From NCBI RefSeq assembly GCF_030272615.1, contig NC_081407.1, forward strand, positions 136,156,897 through 136,220,896: a DNA stretch of 64,000 nucleotides, written 5' to 3'. Positions 1 to 12,350 of this stretch are shown here, piece by piece (position 1 is the first letter of the stretch; every line of letters starts with the position of its first letter). A program made the position numbers and the translations under genes. The DNA comes from Cryptomeria japonica (Eukaryota > Streptophyta > Pinopsida > Cupressales > Cupressaceae). The notes beneath the pieces are model-generated. The model was not told the DNA's origin. It saw nothing but the letters and a program-made list of their open reading frames with translations, and did no database searches.

Positions 1-318
1 ATGTATCCTCACCACCTCTTTGAAGAACAACTGAGCAATTTGGCATGCATCATGAGTAGTCTTGCAAGGCAAAAAGTGAGCCATTTTGCTAAATCTGTCC
101 ATAATGACATAAATGCTATCATATCCCTACTTTGTCCTTGGTAAACCTACTACAAAGTCCATGCTAATGCATTCCCAAGGTCTATTTGGTATGGGAAGAG
201 GTTGGTACAAACCGGCATTTGTAGAAGTACCCTTGGCCTTTTGGCAAACTATGCAAGTCTCCACATATTTCTTAACATCTTGATTCATCCTTGGCCAATA
301 ATAGTATCTTTGAACCAA
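1..318 (-). pseudogene. Gyp1 integrase, N-terminal part
   Basis: This segment encodes the zinc-binding HHCC module of a Ty3 integrase (GHFG...YYYWP...CIVCQKAK) followed by the start of the catalytic core (WECISMDFVVGLPRTK). Translation continues to the window edge in the same region ([12 protein letters not shown]), so the rest of the core, including the second Asp and the Glu, lies outside. It is joined in frame to the RNase H part through a TAG at 370-372, where CAG would give an intact frame. The protein would insert the cDNA copy into the host chromosome. It is a certain family match but an incomplete and interrupted copy. Confidence 0.85.
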
Positions 319-2044
319 CTCTCGAGTCTTATTGACTCCAAAATGTCCACTAAGGCTGCCATTATGCTTCTATTGAATAAGGTTTTCTCTCATTGAGCCT
401 CTAGGCACACAAAGCTGCCCACTTTTGAACAATAGTCCATTTTGCATAGTGAAATCAGAATACTCACAATGGAAGTGATTTTGATATTCCTTACACACAT
501 TGTAGGCATTTAAGAAGTCTTCATCCTCTAGGTACAAGTCTCTAAAGCTATCCACACCTATGCTTCTCAATTGGATTTCTTGGACTGTCAAAAGTCTTCT
601 ACTTAGTGCATCAGCTACCCAGTTTAATTGGCCTTTCTTGTGATTAATGGTGAATGTATAGGCGGACATATACTCCACCCATTTCATGTGTTTGTGACTG
701 AGTTTATCTTGCGAGTTTAGGAAACTCAATGCATGGTTATCCGTATAGACCATAAATTCTTTAGGGAGGAGATAGTGTCTCCATTTCCTCAATGCCTGCA
801 CTAAAGCATACAACTCAAGATCATATGAGGAGTATTTCTTCTTGGCATCACTTAGCTTCTCACTATGGAAAGCTACTGGTCTTTCTTCTTGGCTTAGGAC
901 AACACCTATTGTAACTTTTCTTGTGTCACATTCTACGATGAAAAGTTTCTCAAAACTAGGCAACACTAGTACTGGTTGGGTATCTATCTTCTCCTTCAAG
1001 GTTTCAAAACCTTTGTTCGCTGCTTCACCCAACTAAAACTTTTCTTTTTCTCCACCTCTAATGGTGTCTAACATGGGTGCACATATAGCACTAAATTGCC
1101 TAATGAACTTCCTGTAGTATTGAGCGAGTCTGTGGAAGCTTCTCACCTCTGTTGTTGTCTTAGGAGTAGGCCAATTTACAATGGCTTCAACCTTGCTTGG
1201 ATCCATCTTGAGGTTTCCTTGAGACAACAAAAACCCAAGGTAAACCAACTCCTGCTTGACAAACTCACACTTATCCAAATTCATGGTTATCTTTTCATCA
1301 TACAATCTTTGTAATACATCTTGCAAATGACTAATATGTGCTGCTCTATCCTTAACTGAAAATGAGAATATCATCAAGATATACTACCACAAATTTACCT
1401 ATGAAGTCCTTCATCACCTCATTCATGAGTCTCATCAAGGTGCTTGGAGCATTGGATAAGCCAAATGGCATTACATGCCACTCATTAAGACCCTCATTAG
1501 TCTTGAACGCAGTCTTCCATTCATCACCCTCCTTGATCCTAATTTGATGATAGCCACTCTTAAGGTCAATCTTGGTAAAGTACTTGGCTTCCCCTAAACA
1601 ATCCATTAGGTCTTCTATTCTAGGAATAGGGAACCTATATCTGATGGTGATCCTATTTATGGCTCTAGAATCAGTACACAATCTCCAAGTACCACCTTTC
1701 TTTGGTGCTAAAATGGTAGGGATAGTACAAGGGCTAATACTTTTCATAATTAGGCCTTGGTCTAAGAGCTCTTGGATTTGCTTGGCAATTTCAACATTTT
1801 GTTGAGGAGTCATTTTATAGGCTTCTTTATTAGGCAAGGCTGCTCCGACAATGAAGTCTATTTGGTGGCTTATGGTTCTTTTAGGAGGTAAGGTGGTTGG
1901 TTGTCCTTCACTTACTATACCTTTGAATTTCTTCAACAAATCTTGCACCTCTAATGGCAAATCTTGCTGATCTTTCTTGTCTTCTTCTTTGGGCTTCATC
2001 ACAAGTGCAAAACCTATACCTTCACCTTCCTCAAGTGTCTTCAA
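319..2044 (-). pseudogene. Gyp1 reverse transcriptase - RNase H
   Basis: RT begins with the LPPKRTISHQIDF...GAALPN segment and runs through [25 protein letters not shown] and the active-site box YLDD (about 1385-1396). RNase H follows, with VECDTRK, SSYDLELYALVQAL, VYTDNHAL and VADALSRR. Together they copy genomic RNA to DNA and remove the RNA strand. A one-base frame change lies immediately after YLDDILIFS (about 1352-1377), so palm and thumb are in different frames. A TAG at 1033-1035 lies before the connection domain. Residue order and spacing are otherwise normal for a plant Ty3 element. Confidence 0.88.
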
Positions 2045-2047
2045 GAA

Positions 2048-2431
2048 CTATTTTTCACTCACCAAAAGAACATTAGGACCTCCTACCATTTTCTCACCTT
2101 CCTCAAGGATAGAATTAATCTTGAATGTGACTCCATCTTTCTTGAATGAGTATGCATTCTTGGCTCCATCATGGATAGCTTGTCTATCAAATTGCCATGG
2201 TCTTCCTAATAGGAGATGGCATGCATCCATGGGTAAGACATCACATAACACCTTGTCCTTATACCTCCCAATGGTAAAATCCACCCATGCTTGCTCATTG
2301 ACTAGGACATGTTGGCCTTTGTTCAACCAAGTGACTCTATAAGAACTGTTGTGAGGTATCCTTTTCAATTTGAGTTTGCTCACTACCTCCTCTGACACAA
2401 TGTTGTCTATAGACCCTGAATCAATGATCAC
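2048..2431 (-). pseudogene. Gyp1 aspartic protease
   Basis: This retropepsin-like domain has the active-site motif IIDSGSIDNIVS, in which Ser stands where plant Ty3 proteases usually have Ala (D[ST]GA). The later LLLGRPW segment corresponds to the flap/core strand (typically LG..W). It would cleave the Gag-Pol precursor. TAG codons bound it on both sides (2432-2434 and 2045-2047); each would be CAG or TGG in an open copy. It lies in the same frame as gag upstream and the RT start downstream, as expected for one polyprotein. Confidence 0.8.
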
Positions 2432-3721
2432 CTACCACACTTTGTCCATAATCTTGCACTTGATCCTAAATAAGGACCTTCTTTGGCTTGGATCTTCTCT
2501 TACTGGTTCTTTGATCAATGTTCTCTTTATCATCAAGTTGTCACCTACCTCTAACTCTAAGTCAAGCTCGGAAGTCTTGCTACTTGAAGACTCTTCTTGA
2601 AGATAGCTCACTCTTCTTTCACCACCTTGTGATGATGATCCCTTCTCTGGATACCAATATGCTAGATGACCAAGTTGGTTACAATGGTAACACTTAATTG
2701 TTGCAAAGTATGAGGAACCTCTACCTTGTCCACTAGATCTTCGTCTAGGTCCACTGTTTGATCCCCTTCTTCTATTGAATCCTCCTCTATTAGTGCCACT
2801 CTCTAGCTGCTCTATGAGTTTGGACTCACCTTGTGTTCTTTGTTTAGTACTTCTTCCTCCAAATCCTCCTCTATGGCCTCTATTGTCTTTTCCTCTACCC
2901 CTGCCCCTATTGTTGCTTGAGTCATGTCTTCTTTTCAGTTTTTCCTCCACCTTAAGGGCAAGTTGAAAAGTTTTATGGAATGTTTGTGGGCTCATTAAAC
3001 TGATTTCTTCTTGGATATTCCACCGTAGACCATTTAGGTACCTAGCAACCTTGAGACTCTCTTCTTCCACCACATGAGATCCAAGGCTAAGTTTATGAAA
3101 CTCCTCTGTATAAATACTGATATCAAGCTCTTTTTGTCTCAGGTTTTGTCTCTTCCTATGAATATGCACTTCATAGTCATCCAGGAGATAGACTTCTTTG
3201 ATTTTGACTAACATCCCTTTCCAAGAAGAGATGGGTGCTTTTCCCATTTTCTTCCTCTAATCTTGCACAAATTACCACCATGTGAGGGTAGCTCCTCTCA
3301 TCCTAGACTTGGCTACCCTAAATATCTAAGCTTCAGTTATGCCTTCACATTCAAAGTGGTTCTCCATACCTTCTATCCACTCTAGGACCACTTCTGCCTC
3401 CATCTTACAAGTGAACAATGACAATCCTTCTAGTGATTTGCCACTCAAGGCCTTCAATGCCTTTGAAAAAGGTTCTTTCTCTAGGATAGGATCAGGTTCA
3501 AGTATCTTATGTATCTCTACCACTTCTTTACCTTTTCCTTCTACTCCTTCCACCTTTACCAACACTTCATCAGCCTTGGTTTCAATTGCACCAAGCTTAC
3601 TCTCCAATTCAATCAATTTCTCTTTCAAGAGTCTATTCTCTTCCTCCTAATCATCCACCTTTATTAGCAACTCTGCATTGGTCACCATTTTGTTGTCTCC
3701 TATAGATTCCACTAAGGACAT
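2432..3721 (-). pseudogene. Gyp1 Gag polyprotein
   Basis: I place the start at the ATG read leftwards from 3721, about 27 bases from the primer binding site. A short coiled coil (ENRLLKEKLIELESKLG) precedes a retrotransposon Gag capsid region containing the EWIEGMENHF segment and a WW pair. An Arg/Gly-rich tail follows, and then one zinc knuckle (CYHCNQLGHLAYWYP). The knuckle's last ligand is Tyr instead of Cys (TAT for TGT/TGC), which would break zinc binding. Stops at about 3648, 3326-3328 and around 3260-3280 interrupt the frame. The protein would form the virus-like particle and bind RNA. Confidence 0.8.
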
Positions 3722-3747
3722 TAACTCTTCGAACCCAAATCTTATAG

Positions 3748-3759
3748 GCTCTGATACCA
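3748..3759 (-). promoter_or_regulatory. Gyp1 primer binding site (tRNA-iMet type)
   Basis: On the minus strand this reads TGGTATCAGAGC, the standard plant initiator-Met tRNA primer site. It lies between the LTR edge (about 3763-3766) and the gag start at 3721. Confidence 0.9.
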
Positions 3760-3762
3760 ATT

Positions 3763-5300
3763 TGGTGGGGTTTACCTAGTCTACTCAACACTTCACCTAG
3801 TTGGTGTTGCTCAATTCCACCAACTCACCAGACCTAGTTTCTCTCTATACCACCAATTCCTTCTCAATCTCTTCTATGTCTTGATCCTTGATCACTCCAA
3901 GGAGTTTTCTTCCAGTGATTTGACTAGTAACCCTACCAAGTTAACCATGCTTCCCATATGCTCTATTATTGCTTCTTAGCTCCAAAGTGTCAAACTGACC
4001 CCCAACCATTGTGAGATTATGTAGAGGTGTGGAGGTGTCTAATAACATGTTTTGTGTGCATCTAGGGTCCAAAAGTGGCTTGCAATTAGAAGGTTTCTTA
4101 CCAATTTCAAAATCTTCCCTAGAAAAGGGCTACAAGGAATTAGGAATAATTAGGCCTGCAAATCTAGTTTTCTAGGGCTTGGGTGAAAATGATTCAAATG
4201 ACCCCCATGTAACTTTGGATTTTATTCAAAGGTGCACCTATCCCTAAAGTATTTTTGTGTTTTTGGCCCTTGGTTTCACCATCCAATGTGTGAAACCCAA
4301 AATGAGGGTTTTGAAGGGTTTACTAGGCCTTTAACCGACAATGAATGAACAAAATGGGGTTTTGTTAACAAAAGGCTTTTTCAAAGCTTCTCCTTGCATA
4401 TAAAACTCTACCCCAACTCCATGAACCCCTCCAAACTCTGAAATGGTGATTTGGCATATACATCTACACTTAGCACTCCATTTTCACCTTATTTCCTCTA
4501 GCCGAGTTGCACCTGGACTCGCCTAGAATAAGGTGACAGTCATATCAAAACTCTTCTCTGCCACTTAAACCTGCATATGTACACTATATAGAGGGTTTCC
4601 CATCATTTCCCAACAATTCATGATGGTAGCACGTGTGGAACTCATGGGGCAACCGTATTTACAAGGAAATTGTTATTTAGAAGCCAAAACTGGTTGTTTG
4701 CAAACTTGAACAAGAAAACACCAATGAACAGTATTTATAAGACTCTAAATTGAAAAAAAAACTCAATAACATATAGGGGTAACTCAATCCATTACTAGAT
4801 CAATGGATTCTATCCATATTCAATTGCAAAAAGAGTAAAAACAAGCCAAAATGCTGTGAGCAAGACTAAAAAATGAATAGTTTCAGTTGCTGAACTTACA
4901 TCACACACTTCTCCAACCTTGGTAAATGTGCAAGAGAGAATATATATAGGGTTCCCATGTGTGGAGTCCTCCTAGGGTGTTGGATAATCGCTAGCTCCAT
5001 TGCTAACCAATTCAGGATAAAAGTTGTCATGACAACTTTTTGCAGCTTTGCACTTTTGCATTTTTTGGTCTCTCCAACCTATAAGACCTATTCTAAGTCA
5101 TCAGATATAACTTTTTAAACATTTCTAAGACCTATTTAACCCTCCCCAATGCTCATTCCAATTTTTGAAACTTTTGACCAACAAAAAGGTAAATTACCTA
5201 CTCAAACCCACTTTTTACACAAAAATACAAACCTAAGAAGAATGAACTCTGTTATCTTCAAAATCTTATTCCCTTTAACATCCTTAAAATAATATGGTTC
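3763..5300 (-). repeat. Gyp1 5' LTR (outer boundary uncertain)
   Basis: The inner edge is set by the primer binding site; a TG dinucleotide occurs at 3763 and 3766. No coding capacity is seen. Two TATA-like stretches could be read on the minus strand, near 4580 (CTATATAG) and near 4940 (CCTATATATA). Each is preceded by a similar GGAAACCC/GGAACCC sequence, so either may be the element promoter. The far edge cannot be fixed without the 3' LTR, which is off-window. Confidence 0.45.
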
Positions 5301-6188
5301 AAATCTTGGTGCAGAAGAGATATCAAAGATAAGAAAATTCTCAAGACAACATATGACAAGGTTTTATTAGACCTTCTACACTTTGGGCTTACTTAGAGCC
5401 CAGGTGGGTATACCTTTGTGAATTAAATCCACGCTTTCAAACATAAACCCACAGCAAACCAGTCCAGAAAACCAGTGGGTCTATTCACCTTGAAATCAAC
5501 TAAAAAAAAAAGAATGGAAATTATACTTAAGTTCAGCATTTTGATCAAGAAAGCATGCAATGAACAACTTCAATTAATACCAGTGCCTTATCCAAGGTCA
5601 CAGAGTCATCTAAACTCAAATAAGACTCCTCAAACAAAACATCTTTATGCTTCCCATCGACTTGGTTTCGATCAATCCTTGTATATGCCTGACACTTACA
5701 AGAATTTAAGCATTCTAAACTAAGCTATGGTCATCAAAATTCAAAGTTCCTTCCAGAGAGTTTACTGGTATGAGTGATCCCCGCCTCTTTAATTTCCCTC
5801 CTAAAGAGAAAAGATAACAAACACTTATACCAAAATTGCTTTACAATTCCATTCAAACAGAATAACCCTGGATTATTTAGAATGAAAATAGTAAACAAAT
5901 TTGTGAACAAACTTGAAGACAACACAGAACTTTACTCAAAACCGATGGTCTGTATATTGATATTCAGTTCAAGAAATATTACAAGAAATTTGGATTCTCC
6001 ATTATACTTAGAAAAGCTCAGATACATTTCTGCAGCATTTTCTTACAATTTTTTTGCAATCCCTTTTCCTCTAGTCTTGGTATCTATTTATAACATCATG
6101 GATGCACAAAGCTTCAGACTTCTCGAAGAGAGTTTGTTACAATCATTTATTTCAAAATAAAGAGGTTACAAGCTTTTCACAAAAGCAG
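5301..6188. other. Stretch without recognisable gene
   Basis: AT-rich sequence between the Gyp1 LTR and the 3' end of X1. Short open frames exist on both strands, but none has a recognisable domain or repeat structure. I found no polypurine tract or LTR edge that would make X1 part of a dated LTR element. Confidence 0.5.
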
Positions 6189-9100
6189 TTACAAGCTCTT
6201 TTCAGCCTCTGCAGTTACTTCAACGTGTTGTTCGATTGCAACCTCTTCTGTCTTTTCAAGGGTGCTCTCCAACTGTTCCAGATCATGGGTGGCATATTTA
6301 GCTGCCCACTTACTATATACCTCTTCTATCGGCCAGGAGAAATTAATCACATTATCTTTAATTTTAGTCAACCTTTTCCAAGAATTTCTCATCTTGTTGA
6401 CTTCTGAATTAAGAAAACCATAATGTGATTTAATTTTTTCTATCTCTTGGATTGTCACAATGATGAAAGAAGCATCATCAAGATCAATAATTCCTCTAAC
6501 TCTTGCTGATAACTTAACTTCTATCTCCTTAAGCCATATTTGTTTGTCTTTTAACTGATCCGGGCTAGCAAAAACTCCTGGGAGCAACTCAAAAACTTGG
6601 TCAGTGTATTCCTTCTTGCACAAATTGACCTTTCTATCCACATTATCCACCTTTGCTGCTAATTGAATTAAGAGTTTAGCGACATCAGAAGTGCATTTAA
6701 TAATGGGATTGGCCCTTTCTTCATCACAGGATACACACATAAACTCTAAATCTAGCTCCCTAGGCCTCCATCTGTCAAAAATAGGCGTCAAAATGGCCTT
6801 GTCTCTCCTGAGCTCATTCCATATTTCCATAATTTTACCTACATTGTTGTAGAGCAATGAGGCATTTATTGTATCTGCAAAACTGAAAATTTTAGCTCTT
6901 ACCCTCTCCTCATACTTCTTTTCATATAAGGCTTGAGCCTGTTTCAAATTTTCTAACTCTTGGGGAGTGATTCCAATCATTTGAGAGCTAGAGGGTGCTG
7001 GAGATGGTTGAAACTCAATGATAGGGCTAGTAGGTGGAGGTCTTGTAGGAGAAGAGGAGATCATCAGTGTTGAAGACTCACCTTGATGGTTTTGTACAGT
7101 CAACTGGCTCTCCAATTTGGCAATGATGCTATCCTTACCTCTTATCTCCTCCTTGGCACTATTGTAGGCCTTTAAAATTGTTTCCAACTTGATTTGGAGG
7201 GCCTCTTTCTCTTTTGGCTTCTTTGTCTGCTATTGCAACACTAAAATTTGTAGTCTCCAACACAGTGCTGGTAGCCTCTACTACCCCTGTACTCTGCACT
7301 CTCTTCACCATCATTCCACCAAGGTAACTTGACCCTGGGGTATCCTTACTTTTCTTGCTCTCATTTCTCTTGAGAGACCACATAACAAGTGCAGCATTAT
7401 CTTTATTGGAAGTGACCCCCTCCATAGGTTTAGTCTCTTTCCTTACTGCATCTAATACTAGGGCATCTGCAATATCCCACTCAGGTAAGATAAGCACTCT
7501 AGCTTGTGCTACCATATCTCTTCCCTACTCAGGGGTGATGGTTTTGAATTCTTCCATCATCTCCTACTTTATTTCCTCTTCCACCAAGGCTGGGTCTTTA
7601 TTGAGCTGCTCTGCCTTTCTTGTTTCACATCTAGCATTATATCTCTCTATATGCTACTTCCATATAAATTGCATGAATGCTTCTGATGTGACAAAATTAT
7701 TATCAGCTAGAAAGGCACTACTTGCCTGCTTTATTTTGGGATCCCACTCTTGGCCTTTAAGTTCAATGGAGGTAATATCCATTCCAGCAGCAATGGGTTC
7801 TTCTGGCATCCCTTCCTCCACTTCATCATAGGTGTATGTAATTTCCCCTAGACTACCCAATTGTATGAGTTGCTCAGCTACTGCTTACTCATTTCCTATA
7901 TGGATAGGGGATTGGGATGGGGAATACAAAGGTGTATCTAATTGTATTTCTTTCCCCACCCTTTGCTTTTTTGGGCTCTCTTGGATGTCAATGACATCTT
8001 GTATCTTCCTCTTTCCTTTGGAGGTAGAGGGCTCCCCTGTTGTAGGCACCAGCACACTATAACCTAATTTCTTATGCAGTGTGTAATCACCAGGAGGGAC
8101 TGGCTTGCTAGAAGCTGACCTATTAAGGATTATTCTGGCTTTCTCAGGGTTGCTCTTGATTACAGCTTCCCTCTTCTCCTTCAATGTCTGCATCACATCT
8201 TCAAAGCAAACAATTAAAAATATTATTTTCTCCTCTAGTGGGAAAAAGGTAGACAATGGGTCATAGCTAGCATCAAACCGATGCACAAAATCTAGGGCTT
8301 TCTTATAAGCCACCCACTTTTCCTTTCTTAGTTCTTGCTCATCTAGATCAAATTCATTTCTGATGAGGTCTTCAAGAAACTGGAATTGATGAGGCCTACC
8401 TTTGCATGCTACCTTCTTCCTAAACATACCGTTGAAGAAGTCCTCTGGATCGGCACACCTAGACATTGCAGTGGATAAATGATAAGGTTTGAGGAAATCC
8501 TCAAAGCAATTCCAGCCTCCCTTTGTTATTACAAATTGGTGAGCTATGGTAGTTGCAGGGAAAATAGTCCCTTTACCCCTGCCTGTCAATTCTGCCTCTT
8601 GCAAGCCACTAATTTGTCTGAGTCTCTCCGTGATTCCCACTTTGAGAGGGACCTGGTAAAGTAACAAAAATGGAGTGCCTCTGAAACCAAAAACCTTGAA
8701 AATTGTGGAAACTGGATATAAATAAATGTCACCCCAATTATGAACAATGTTTATGTTCTCTGCAAATTCTTTTGGTCTTATGAATTCCAGAAGAACCTTG
8801 GGGATTCTTGGGTTCTCTGAGTAGAGGAGAGTCCTTATTTTAGATGCAAAATATTTATCAAATTTCAGAAAACTGGCATCCTCTCTATCCCATGACAAAA
8901 CAGTACTCCACAATTGTACTGGCATTTTTTCTCCTTCCTTCTCCTTGACCAGGTCCAGACCACTGGCAAAGTAATCACCACCTTTGAAGAGAAAAAGATG
9001 CATTAGGAGTGAATACCATCTGAAAGGCCTATCCACCTTTCTATTCTTGATTCCTATCAACCCTCCATGAATAGCATCAACAATATAAGAAGCATAATCA

Positions 9101-9831
9101 AATGTGATTGCAAGAGAAGGATTCAAAATTTGGGCAATCATTAACAAGTAATGATTTGGCATATTTGCTTCTGCATCTTCTCCCAAAACTTGGCAAAGTG
9201 CCCAATACAACCCTTCAACCCTCAGGGTGAACATGCTTAATGAAAAGGGCTCTTGTGTGTTGGGTCCTACAACTATTAACCCCCCTATTTTTACAAAGAA
9301 TTCCTTAAGAGGCCCATTCCTGAGATGACTCCTCTGTGCACCGTAAATTTGGGCTAATGTTGTGAAGTTTATTGGTTATAGAAAGTTTGTAAACTCATTA
9401 AGCCCAAATGCTGTCCTAAACTCTTCAGCATTAATTTCCACAAGGGTTTTCCCATTTACATCCTGAATGCTTCTTGTGACTGGATCATAATTGAATGCAA
9501 TCTAGGTTAGCAAATCTGTATCCATGAATACTCCTGGGACTACTAGTTTCCCAACATCCAGTTCTCAGATACTATTTTACGGGGTAGGAGAATTTCTCTT
9601 TCCGAATCCCACTTTAAACAACCCCAACCCAGATAGTCCAACCTACGGGTCTCTCAACCAATTGCCCTTGTCATACAATCCTTCTCCTATCTTTAGATGG
9701 GGAGCCTTAGGCACTAGCTCTTTTGCCTTTGATGCTTGGTTAGTTGACAATGTCAACTGTTCTAAAAAATCATCACAGACACTCCTCTCTGAATAATTAA
9801 CCTTACCAGAAAATTTTCTTTTAGGAGCCAT
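6189..9831 (-). pseudogene. X1: broken ~1,200-codon gene of an unrecognised plant repeat-associated family
   Basis: A single minus-strand frame runs from an ATG at 9831 (MAPKRKFSGK) to about 7190, then shifts frame once and continues to 6189. Nine in-frame stops interrupt it; each fits CAG, CAA or CGA with C changed to T. The N-terminal half is globular (GKLVVPGVF, FNYDPVTRSI, SLLMHLFLFKGGDYF, LEFIRPKEF...HNWGDIYLYP, FGFRGTPFLL). A basic, KRK-containing linker follows, then a GRDMVAQARVLILPEWD block and a coiled-coil/helical C-terminus. X2 at 37-40 kb has the same blocks in the same order, so this was a real gene family. I recognise no enzyme motif. It may be a transposon-carried or plant-mobile-domain-like protein, but that is inference. 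Confidence 0.7.
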
Positions 9832-10480
9832 TTGAAAATGCGAGAAATAAATGTCACTCTTAAACAACTCTGCAAAGAAACAATTATCTAATTTAGAACA
9901 CTGCACAAGAATTGCTACACAAAAATATGAGAGAACCTATTCTTTGCTTGAAGGAATTCGCTCTACAACTGAACCGACTTGCTTTGTATCTGAAGAAGAT
10001 AACTCTGCGTCTACTCTTCTGCAAAATCCTTTGAAAGATATCTTCACCCGGTTGATAGGAAATCAAATATTTGTACTCAAGGCCTTAACTATAACATTGA
10101 TTCCGCATGCTCCGTTCGTCGCTTCAAAATTGAATTCATACAAGAATTCGTATTTTTCGCTCCAACAGGTCACAACATTCCTGCAAGTGTTTCATTTTGC
10201 TCTTTCACAACTTTGCGAAGCATAACTATCAGGCAGCTTGGTACTACGAAATAACGCCAACCGTTCGATCAAAAGAAACTTGATCGAGCATAAGATCAAC
10301 TGATGGTTTTGGCTTTTCTCTAGGTCCCGCTTTTCTATTGGCTGCATGATACCATGTGGCATCCAGCCATTGGCCTTAAAATTCCCTTCGCATTCCTTTT
10401 GATACCAGCCACTTGTCTTTCTTTCATACCGCTAGTTCCACCTTGGCGGGCCCACACTTTCTTTCTTAGACCACGTGTCA
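9832..10480. other. Upstream flank of X1, no gene seen
   Basis: The sequence between the X1 start and the 278-bp repeats holds only short, domain-free open frames. It would contain the X1 5' leader and perhaps its promoter. I see no clear minus-strand TATA box close to the ATG. Confidence 0.45.
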
Positions 10481-11560
10481 TCATGACACATGGACGGCTC
10501 GTGTTCACTCTCGCTATTTCACGGGGTATAAAGGATGAGCATCTTACCCTTGTGAAATAGCGCAGGCTATCAGATCATCTCTGAAGTTGATCGACATTTA
10601 ATCCTCTGAAAGGGCTCTCTAGAGGGGTGGGCCCGCTGACTCATCGTGAACACCTAGCACCCAGTCACTTTTAGAGCTGACTTGTCACTCTATTATTTGT
10701 CAAAAAGAAACCACAGGTCCCCAATCTCTTCACGGCAGCTACATCCTCCAGGTCATCATCATGACACGTGGATGGCTCATGTTCACTCTCGCTATTTCAC
10801 AAGGTATAAAGGATGAGCATCTTACCCTTGCAAAATAGCACGGGCCATCGGATCATCTTTGAAGTTGATCGGCGTTTAATCCTCTGAAAGGGCTCTTAGG
10901 AGGGGTGGGCTCGTTGACTCATCATGAACACCTGACACCCAGTCACTTTTGGAGCTGACTTGTCACTCTGTTATTTGCCAAAAGGAAACCACAGGGCCCC
11001 ACTCTCTTCATGGTAGCTACATCCTCCAAGTCATCATCATGACACATGGACGGCTCGCGTTCACTCTCGCTATTTCATGGGGTATAAAGGATGAGCATCT
11101 TACCCTTGCGAAATAGCGCGGGCCGTCGAATCATCTCTAAAGTTGATCGACGTTTAATCCTCTAAAAGGGCTCTCAGAAGGGGTGGGCTCGCTGACTCAT
11201 CATGAACACCTAGCACCCAGTCACTTTCAGACCTGACTTGTCACTCTGTTATTTGCCAAAAGGAAACCACGGGGCCCCACTCTCTTCGCGGCAGCTACAT
11301 CCTCCAGGTCATCATCATGACATGTGGACGGCTCGTGTTCACTCTCGCTATTTTGCGGGGTATAAAGGACGAGCATCTTACCCTTGCGAAATAGTGCGGG
11401 CTGTCAGATCATCTCTAAAGTTGATCGGCATTTAATCCTCTGAAAGGGATCTTAGGAGGGGTGGGCCCGCTGACTGATCGTGAATACCTGGCACCTAGTC
11501 ACTTTCGGAGCTGACTTGTCACTCTGTTATTTGCCAAAAAGAAAACACGGGGCTCCAGTA
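10481..11560. repeat. Four tandem 278-bp repeats
   Basis: Units start at 10481, 10759, 11037 and 11315, taking TCATGACA(C/T) as the first bases. The spacing is exactly 278 bp each time, and the last unit is cut short at about 11560. Copies differ by scattered substitutions, mostly C/T and G/A, with no indels large enough to change the period. Each unit carries a TATA box within an inverted repeat, a GGGCTC(T) block and a TGTCACTC block. A degenerate relic of the half-palindrome (CTAGCGAAATAGCATG) occurs near 11776. Unequal crossing over or replication slippage within an LTR or promoter region would explain the array. Confidence 0.93.
10512..10562 (+). promoter_or_regulatory. TATA box nested in a 51-bp inverted repeat (also at 10790, 11068 and 11346)
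   Basis: CGCTATTTCAC and GTGAAATAGCG form a perfect 11-bp inverted repeat around GGGGTATAAAGG, a GATG-AG-CATC hairpin and TTACCC. The same layout recurs at 10790-10840, 11068-11118 and 11346-11396 with a few changes. The TATAAAGG is on the plus strand, opposite to X1, and points towards Cop1/CACTA. Core-promoter function is inferred from the motif only. Confidence 0.45.
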
Positions 11561-12345
11561 AATTATTAATAGCTGTACCTGCCAGGTCATCTCCACCTGC
11601 GACCTGACTCACCCCTGGGGCCCACCTTTCAGCCTTTAATCCTGACCCACTGACTGTTGTGACTTGTGCCATGTGCCACCATTTTACTCGCTGTCAACAA
11701 CCAGCTGGACTGTCTATGTGGCATGCCATGTGGTTTTCACAACTTCACTGGTTTTAAACTACGTGCAACTTTGCCTAGCGAAATAGCATGACCCATGGAT
11801 CAATCCGTGAGATGCGCCCTAGTTACTGGGCCCGACAACTTTAGAATAAAAACATTTGAGGCATAAAATTTTGATTAATTAACATAACCGCCTAGGCAAA
11901 CAACAAGGGGGGGACACTTCCTATGACCCCATGACCCATTACTTAAGTGAATAAAGTAACAAAGGATTAGAAACTAGAGGGTTTAAAATGAACACAAGAG
12001 GATCTAAAAACACAAACCCTTAAACCCTTGAGGTCTAGAACAAAGCTGAAGCATTTGAAACAACACCTTATTCAAAAAAAATTCAACAAAACATAGCCAA
12101 CCATGGGAAAAGAAAAGCCCATTTTTAATCAGTGATAACAAACTCAACCTAGACCTACATTGACACAAAATACTAACTCTTGGACCCTCCTGGAGTCCTT
12201 ATTCACTACTGACTTGGCTAAGGTCAGTACAAGCCAAAATTATCAAAACTAGATTGCCTAAGTCTTAGGTGCTCCTACACCAACATTCCTCCATGGATGT
12301 CAATAAAGAGGGAGCACATAATGTTGGGAATGATTATTCTATGTA
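11561..12345. other. Stretch without recognisable gene
   Basis: Flank between the 278-bp array and Cop1, ending in the Cop1 target site. No domain-bearing frame is visible. By position it is the sequence into which Cop1 inserted, and possibly part of a CACTA intron or 5' region. Confidence 0.45.
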
Positions 12346-12350
12346 TTTGT
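12346..12350. repeat. Target-site duplication TTTGT, left of Cop1
   Basis: Identical to 19121-19125 and directly abuts the TG of the left LTR. Confidence 0.9.

Larger units (their letters stand above)
1..5300 (-). mobile_element. Gyp1: Ty3/Gypsy chromovirus-like LTR retrotransposon, cut by the left window edge
   Basis: Gag, protease, reverse transcriptase, RNase H and integrase follow one another on the minus strand, which is the Ty3/Gypsy order. A tRNA-Met-type primer binding site sits just upstream of gag at 3748-3759, and the 5' LTR lies to its right. The integrase core and 3' LTR are beyond position 1. The RT sequence style (SPC..P..L.PKK, RAIN.IT, DEWKTAFKT) is that of plant chromoviruses of the CRM/Reina type; I cannot choose between these. 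The frame carries at least eight stop codons and one frameshift, so the copy is dead. The outer LTR edge near 5.3 kb is a guess, because no second LTR is available for comparison. Confidence 0.85.

Noticed and set aside
6189-12300. X1 plus the 278-bp array as a complete LTR element
   Set aside because: No second copy of the array, no primer site and no polypurine tract were found on the other side of X1.
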